Source of the DNA: GCA-2706205 sp964215955
GTDB taxonomy: Bacteria > Bdellovibrionota > Bacteriovoracia > Bacteriovoracales > Bacteriovoracaceae
Length of the DNA: 64,000 nucleotides
Reading direction: 5' to 3'
Assembly (NCBI GenBank): GCA_964215955.1
Contig: CAXPDR010000024.1
Location: forward strand, 1-64,000
The stretch's first letter is position 1; every line of letters begins with the position of its first letter. This document shows, in pieces, positions 60,145 through 64,000 of this stretch. Below the pieces are notes generated by a model. The model saw only the letters and a program-made list of their open reading frames with translations. It ran no database searches and was not told the DNA's origin. The position numbers were made by a program, and so were the translations under genes.

Positions 60145-61365
60145 ATGAAGAGAATAACAGCGACACCTGAAGCACAAATGCAGGAGCTTAAAAGAGGAAC
60201 AGTAGATATCATTCCCGAGGATGGATTATTAGAAAAAATAAAGAAATCCTATGAAGAAGATAAGCCCCTTAAAATAAAGTTTGGTGCAGATCCATCTAGA
60301 CCAGATATACACCTAGGTCATACTGTCCTTCTCCAAAAGCTAAGGATTTTGCAAGACTTTGGACATGAAATATACTTTTTGATTGGGGACTTTACCGCAA
60401 GAATTGGAGATCCAACTGGTAAATCTAAAACAAGGCCAATTTTAACTGATGAAGAAGTTATTGAGAATGCTAAGTCCTATACCCAGCAAGTGTCTAAAAT
60501 CTTAGATATGGAAAAAACGAAAGTTGTTTTTAATAATGATTGGCTTGGAGAATTATCACCAATTGATATGATAAAAATAATGGCGAAAGTAACTGTTTCT
60601 TCAATCCTAGAAAGAGATGACTTTACGAAAAGATATAAAGCTCAAGAGGCAATTTATATGCATGAATTTGCTTATCCTTTAATGCAGGGTTATGACTCGG
60701 TTGCCATTGAGTCCGACTTGGAAGTTGGAGGAACTGATCAAACATTTAATCTTTTAATGGGAAGGCACCTTCAAAAAGCTTATGGAAAATCCCCTCAGGC
60801 CATATTAACGATGCCAATTCTTGAGGGAACTGACGGCGTTCAAAAAATGAGTAAATCTTTAGATAATTATATATCGCTTGAGGATACACCTGCAGATATG
60901 TTTGGAAAGATGATGAGTATTTCAGATGAGATTATGCTTAAGTATTATGAGCTTCTTTGCAGAAGACCAGCAGCTGAAGTTGATCAATTAATCTCAGATA
61001 TAAAATCAGGAACAAAACATCCAATGGATGCTAAGAAAGAATTGGCAGCTGAAGTTGTTGACTACTATCATCCAGCAGGAACAGGTGCAGGAGAAAGAAA
61101 AAAGTTTGAAGACCGTTTTGCTAAAAATAAAATACCTGATGATATTTTAACGATTGAGAAATCAGCTGGAGAGCTAAGGTTATTAGATTTTTTAAGAGAA
61201 ATTGAATTTATAAAGTCTAATGGTGAAGGCAGAAGGCTTATTAAACAAAATGCTTTTAAAGTAGATGGAAAAGCATTTAAGGAAGAAAACTTTCAGTTAG
61301 AAGCAGGACAAGAATATATTTTTAAGCTCGGTAAGCTTAGAATGGTCAAGATTATAACAAAATAA
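60145..61365 (+). CDS. tyrS: Tyrosyl-tRNA synthetase (TyrZ-like type)
   Basis: 406 residues. The HIGH motif is Asp-Ile-His-Leu-Gly-His, Lys-Met-Ser-Lys-Ser lies near 235, and Gly-Gly-Thr-Asp-Gln binds tyrosine/ATP. A C-terminal S4 RNA-binding domain (Arg-Arg-Leu-Ile-Lys-Gln-Asn-Ala-Phe-Lys-Val) is present. The sequence type with Gly-Asp-Phe-Thr-Ala-Arg-Ile-Gly-Asp-Pro is the shorter-spaced TyrRS form seen as TyrZ in Bacillus. It starts 9 bp after trpS; having the two paralogous aromatic synthetases side by side is notable. Confidence 0.95.
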   Translation: MKRITATPEAQMQELKRGTVDIIPEDGLLEKIKKSYEEDKPLKIKFGADPSRPDIHLGHTVLLQKLRILQDFGHEIYFLIGDFTARIGDPTGKSKTRPILTDEEVIENAKSYTQQVSKILDMEKTKVVFNNDWLGELSPIDMIKIMAKVTVSSILERDDFTKRYKAQEAIYMHEFAYPLMQGYDSVAIESDLEVGGTDQTFNLLMGRHLQKAYGKSPQAILTMPILEGTDGVQKMSKSLDNYISLEDTPADMFGKMMSISDEIMLKYYELLCRRPAAEVDQLISDIKSGTKHPMDAKKELAAEVVDYYHPAGTGAGERKKFEDRFAKNKIPDDILTIEKSAGELRLLDFLREIEFIKSNGEGRRLIKQNAFKVDGKAFKEENFQLEAGQEYIFKLGKLRMVKIITK

Positions 61366-61375
61366 GGGAGAGTCT

Positions 61376-62386
61376 TTGGAAATTATAATTGGATTTGTTT
61401 GCGGAGCCTTAATTGTTTCAATATTTACTTTTCTATTCTTTAAATTAATGGAAAAAAAACAATATGAGCAGTTTAAAACATTATCAGAATCCATTTTAAA
61501 AGACAGTACCGGAATTCTTGGTGCTCAAATGAAGGACTACCAAGAATATATCAACTCCATTCATCTCGTAGATACTAAAGATAGAGAAAGTCTAAGAGAA
61601 AAAATTAACTCAATGTTGAGTTCTGCTAAAAGTATTGAAGTTGAAGCAGGACAGCTCTCAAGAGCGCTAAAAACAGACGTGAAATTTCAAGGAGCTTGGG
61701 GAGAATTGACACTTGAGCGAATTCTGGAACTCTCGGGGCTTGAAAACGGAAGAGAATATTTTACACAAAATGTTTACACTTCTGAGACTGGAGATAAGCA
61801 ACGACCAGATGTTATTGTGAACCTGCCTAATAATTCTTGTATTATTATAGACTCTAAGGTGAGTTTAACTTCTTATTTTGATTATTATAATGATCAGGAT
61901 GAGAATGCTTTAAAACTTTTAAGAACTTCAGTACTAAACCATATTACTTCTCTTGCTAAAAAAAATTATCAAAACATTAGTGAAATTAATTCACCAGAGT
62001 TTGTTTATATGTTTATTCCTGTAGAGGGAATATATTCATTAGTATTAAATAAATTTCCAGATTTAATTGATGAAAGTCTGAAAAAAAATGTTGTTCTTGT
62101 TTCCCCAGTAAACTTAATGGCCAATTTGAAAACAGTTGCTTCACTTTGGCGTTTAGAAAAACAATCTAAAAATGCAGAAGAAATGGCCGTAAAAGCTGGA
62201 GCTATGTATGACAAATTTGTCGCACTCACAGATGATATCGAAAAAATAGGAACTCATCTTAAGCGAGCAGAAGACTCAAGATTAAGTTTGGTCAATAAAC
62301 TCTCAACCGGAAAAGGCAACCTTATTCAAAGGGCAGATGAACTGAAAAGTCTTGGTGCAAATACCACAAAGTCTTTATCTAATTAA
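61376..62386 (+). CDS. rmuC: DNA recombination protein RmuC
   Basis: TTG start with GGGAGAG ten bases upstream, in the trpS-tyrS operon. A membrane anchor covers residues 2-22. A coiled coil follows to about 100. The conserved nuclease-like core reads Gln-Gly-Ala-Trp-Gly-Glu-Leu-Thr-Leu-Glu-Arg-Ile-Leu, Arg-Pro-Asp-Val-Ile-Val, and Ile-Ile-Asp-Ser-Lys-Val-Ser-Leu. RmuC limits inversions at short repeats. At 336 residues it is shorter than the 475 of E. coli, mainly in the coiled coil. Confidence 0.93.
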   Translation: MEIIIGFVCGALIVSIFTFLFFKLMEKKQYEQFKTLSESILKDSTGILGAQMKDYQEYINSIHLVDTKDRESLREKINSMLSSAKSIEVEAGQLSRALKTDVKFQGAWGELTLERILELSGLENGREYFTQNVYTSETGDKQRPDVIVNLPNNSCIIIDSKVSLTSYFDYYNDQDENALKLLRTSVLNHITSLAKKNYQNISEINSPEFVYMFIPVEGIYSLVLNKFPDLIDESLKKNVVLVSPVNLMANLKTVASLWRLEKQSKNAEEMAVKAGAMYDKFVALTDDIEKIGTHLKRAEDSRLSLVNKLSTGKGNLIQRADELKSLGANTTKSLSN

Positions 62387-62472
62387 CCTTTATGGTTAGT
62401 TATTAAGGGAAAATTATTACCATATAGTTAATTAATCAGTCGCTTATTAAAATAAGAAGATAGGGGATTGTT

Positions 62473-64000
62473 ATGAAGAAACTTACTGTTAAAAAACAGG
62501 TTCTATCGTTATGTGCTTTTTTATTATTTGTTCAAGGCGTAATAGCCTGGGTTGGGCACTCATCACTGTCGTCCGTCAGTTCTCATTTGTATAGCGTTTT
62601 TAATAAAAGACTTCCAAGTATAGATAATTTAGTACAAGCAGATAGAGACTTTCAACAGATGCTCGTCGCAGAACGTTCTCTACTTTTGGAAAACCTAGGT
62701 TTAGAAACTAAAAAAGCTCTCTTAGCTGATTATATTAAAAATAGAAATCAAGTACTCGAAAGGTTTGAAAAGTTCCAAAGCTTAGGCTTAAGTGATGATG
62801 AAAAAATCATTGCTGAAAGTTTTTTAAAAAATTATAAATTATGGTTAGAATCTTCAAAGCAAGGATTCATATTTGAAAATGATGAATTAAAGTCGGTCGA
62901 AAATAAAAGCGAAATGATTCAAAAATCTCTAAGTGAAATAAGTACAAAATTTGAACAAGCCAGAACTGATCTAGATAAACTCCAAGAGTTAATTTTACAA
63001 TATGGTGAGACTGAGTTTCAGGCAGCTGAAAATACTTATAACAACTCTATTAAATTTATTATTTTCTTCTCTTTGGGAAGTATAGTTTTTTCTTTGATCA
63101 TAGGGTTTTATATTTCAAGAAATATTGATAACAATATTACCAAAGTTTCTACTGCGATGAAGAGAGAAGGAGATTCCCTAGATCATGTTTCTGAAGTATT
63201 GGGTGAAAAATCTACAAATTTATCCTCCATTTCCCAAGAATTAACCTCAGCAGTTACAGAAACGACAAGTTCATTACACGAAATATCACAAATGATTAAA
63301 AGTAATACGGAAGGAAGTTCAACTGTGGCTAGCTTAGTTGATCAAAGTCGGGATCTTGTAAATAAAGGGGTTTCTTTATTAAGTAAATTAGGTGGAGGAA
63401 TAAAAAGTGTCGAGGTTAGCTCCGCAAATTTAACAAAAACGGTCGAAAGCTCAAATCATGAACTTGCTGAGATTATAAAAGTGTTTGAAGAAGTTAAGGA
63501 AAAAACAAATGTGATTAATGATATCGTTTTCCAAACTAATTTATTGTCTTTTAACGCCTCTGTTGAAGCAGCGAGAGCTGGAGAAAATGGAAAAGGTTTT
63601 TCAGTTGTAGCAGAAGAAGTTGGAAATCTTGCAAAGATGAGTGGAACTGCAGCAGATGAAATTTCAAGTCTATTAGGAAATAGCTTAGATAAGGTTACTA
63701 GAATTGTTGAAGAGTCTGGAAAAGAAATAAATTCTTCTATGAGTGAGAGTAAAGTTAAAATTGAGGAAAGTGTAAGTTTAAGTAGTGAGTGTCAAAATAT
63801 TTTTAACTCTGTGTTAAAAAACTTTGAGGCTGTATCTGCTAATTCTTCTGAAGTTGCAGCTGCTTCAAAGGAGCAGTTAGCTGGAGTTGAAGAGGTAAGT
63901 AATGCTATGGTTGAAATAACAGCAGCTGCTAATCAAACTAATCAGTCTTCTTCTGATGTTGAAACGGCTTCACAAGACCTTAAAAAAGCGGTTAAAGAAA
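62473..64000 (+). CDS. Methyl-accepting chemotaxis protein (3' end outside window)
   Basis: Starts at ATG 62473 after AGGGGA; 509 codons are visible and the frame is open at the edge. Membrane helix 1 lies at about residues 8-30, a four-helix-bundle sensor at about 35-185, and helix 2 at about 192-212. The signalling domain has the hairpin tip Phe-Gln-Thr-Asn-Leu-Leu-Ser-Phe-Asn-Ala-Ser-Val-Glu-Ala-Ala-Arg-Ala-Gly-Glu. No clear HAMP linker follows helix 2. It senses an unknown ligand and controls CheA. Confidence 0.92.
   Translation, partial: MKKLTVKKQVLSLCAFLLFVQGVIAWVGHSSLSSVSSHLYSVFNKRLPSIDNLVQADRDFQQMLVAERSLLLENLGLETKKALLADYIKNRNQVLERFEKFQSLGLSDDEKIIAESFLKNYKLWLESSKQGFIFENDELKSVENKSEMIQKSLSEISTKFEQARTDLDKLQELILQYGETEFQAAENTYNNSIKFIIFFSLGSIVFSLIIGFYISRNIDNNITKVSTAMKREGDSLDHVSEVLGEKSTNLSSISQELTSAVTETTSSLHEISQMIKSNTEGSSTVASLVDQSRDLVNKGVSLLSKLGGGIKSVEVSSANLTKTVESSNHELAEIIKVFEEVKEKTNVINDIVFQTNLLSFNASVEAARAGENGKGFSVVAEEVGNLAKMSGTAADEISSLLGNSLDKVTRIVEESGKEINSSMSESKVKIEESVSLSSECQNIFNSVLKNFEAVSANSSEVAAASKEQLAGVEEVSNAMVEITAAANQTNQSSSDVETASQDLKKAVKE

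Noticed and set aside
62387..62420. Possible terminator after rmuC
   Set aside because: The TAACC/GGTTA stem is only 5 bp and lacks a T-run.

Overview
The window is AT-rich, densely coded bacterial chromosome. It looks like a Bacteriovoracales-type predatory bacterium (Halobacteriovorax/Bacteriovorax relatives). The reasons are two TIGR02147-family HTH proteins, many secreted or lipid-anchored proteins of unknown function, a Bdellovibrio-like short flagellin, FecR/beta-barrel pairs, a ceramidase-like membrane hydrolase and frequent TTG/GTG starts. This placement is inference from gene content; no rRNA is present.

Layout. 1-126: end of an IS21-family insertion sequence, with the first codons of an istA-like gene reading out of the window. 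281-27594: a surface-protein region with Calx-beta/delta-60, GLUG and Calx-beta/CUB/IPT/Kelch lipoproteins, three tandem beta-helix proteins and an RCC1-repeat relict. It is interrupted by a solute-binding protein, a SWIM-SNF2 helicase and the core operon trmB-dnaG-rpoD. Four lipoproteins share an unusual Cys-x(1,2)-Ser-Glu-Ile motif just after the lipidated cysteine. 27591-34628: FAD oxidase, an operon of two related secreted proteins plus a TIGR02147 protein, flagellin with a long structured leader, and a UshA-like lipoprotein. 34655-43772: GNAT, MaoC-like, M20 peptidase, PlsC, ceramidase-like, rhomboid, RDD and DegT-type aminotransferase genes. 43879-52443: a Nudix/outer-membrane operon, M50 protease, scpA-scpB-rluB and a second TIGR02147 gene.

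52583-56752 is the clearest accessory region: an integrative element of about 4.04 kb in the initiator tRNA-fMet gene, bounded by 98-bp direct repeats (97/98 identical). It holds a tyrosine integrase, an excisionase-like ORF, one secreted protein and an overlapping winged-helix/nucleotidyltransferase pair that looks like a toxin-antitoxin or defence module. The pair sits behind a promoter with heptamer repeats and a predicted leaderless start. 56802-64000 returns to chromosome: beta-barrel/FecR pair, methyltransferase, trpS-tyrS-rmuC, and a chemotaxis receptor cut by the window end.

A recurring feature is a -10-like hexamer ending exactly six bases before an ATG that lacks a Shine-Dalgarno sequence (seven genes), which suggests common leaderless transcription. 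All functional statements come from reading motifs; no database search was possible.
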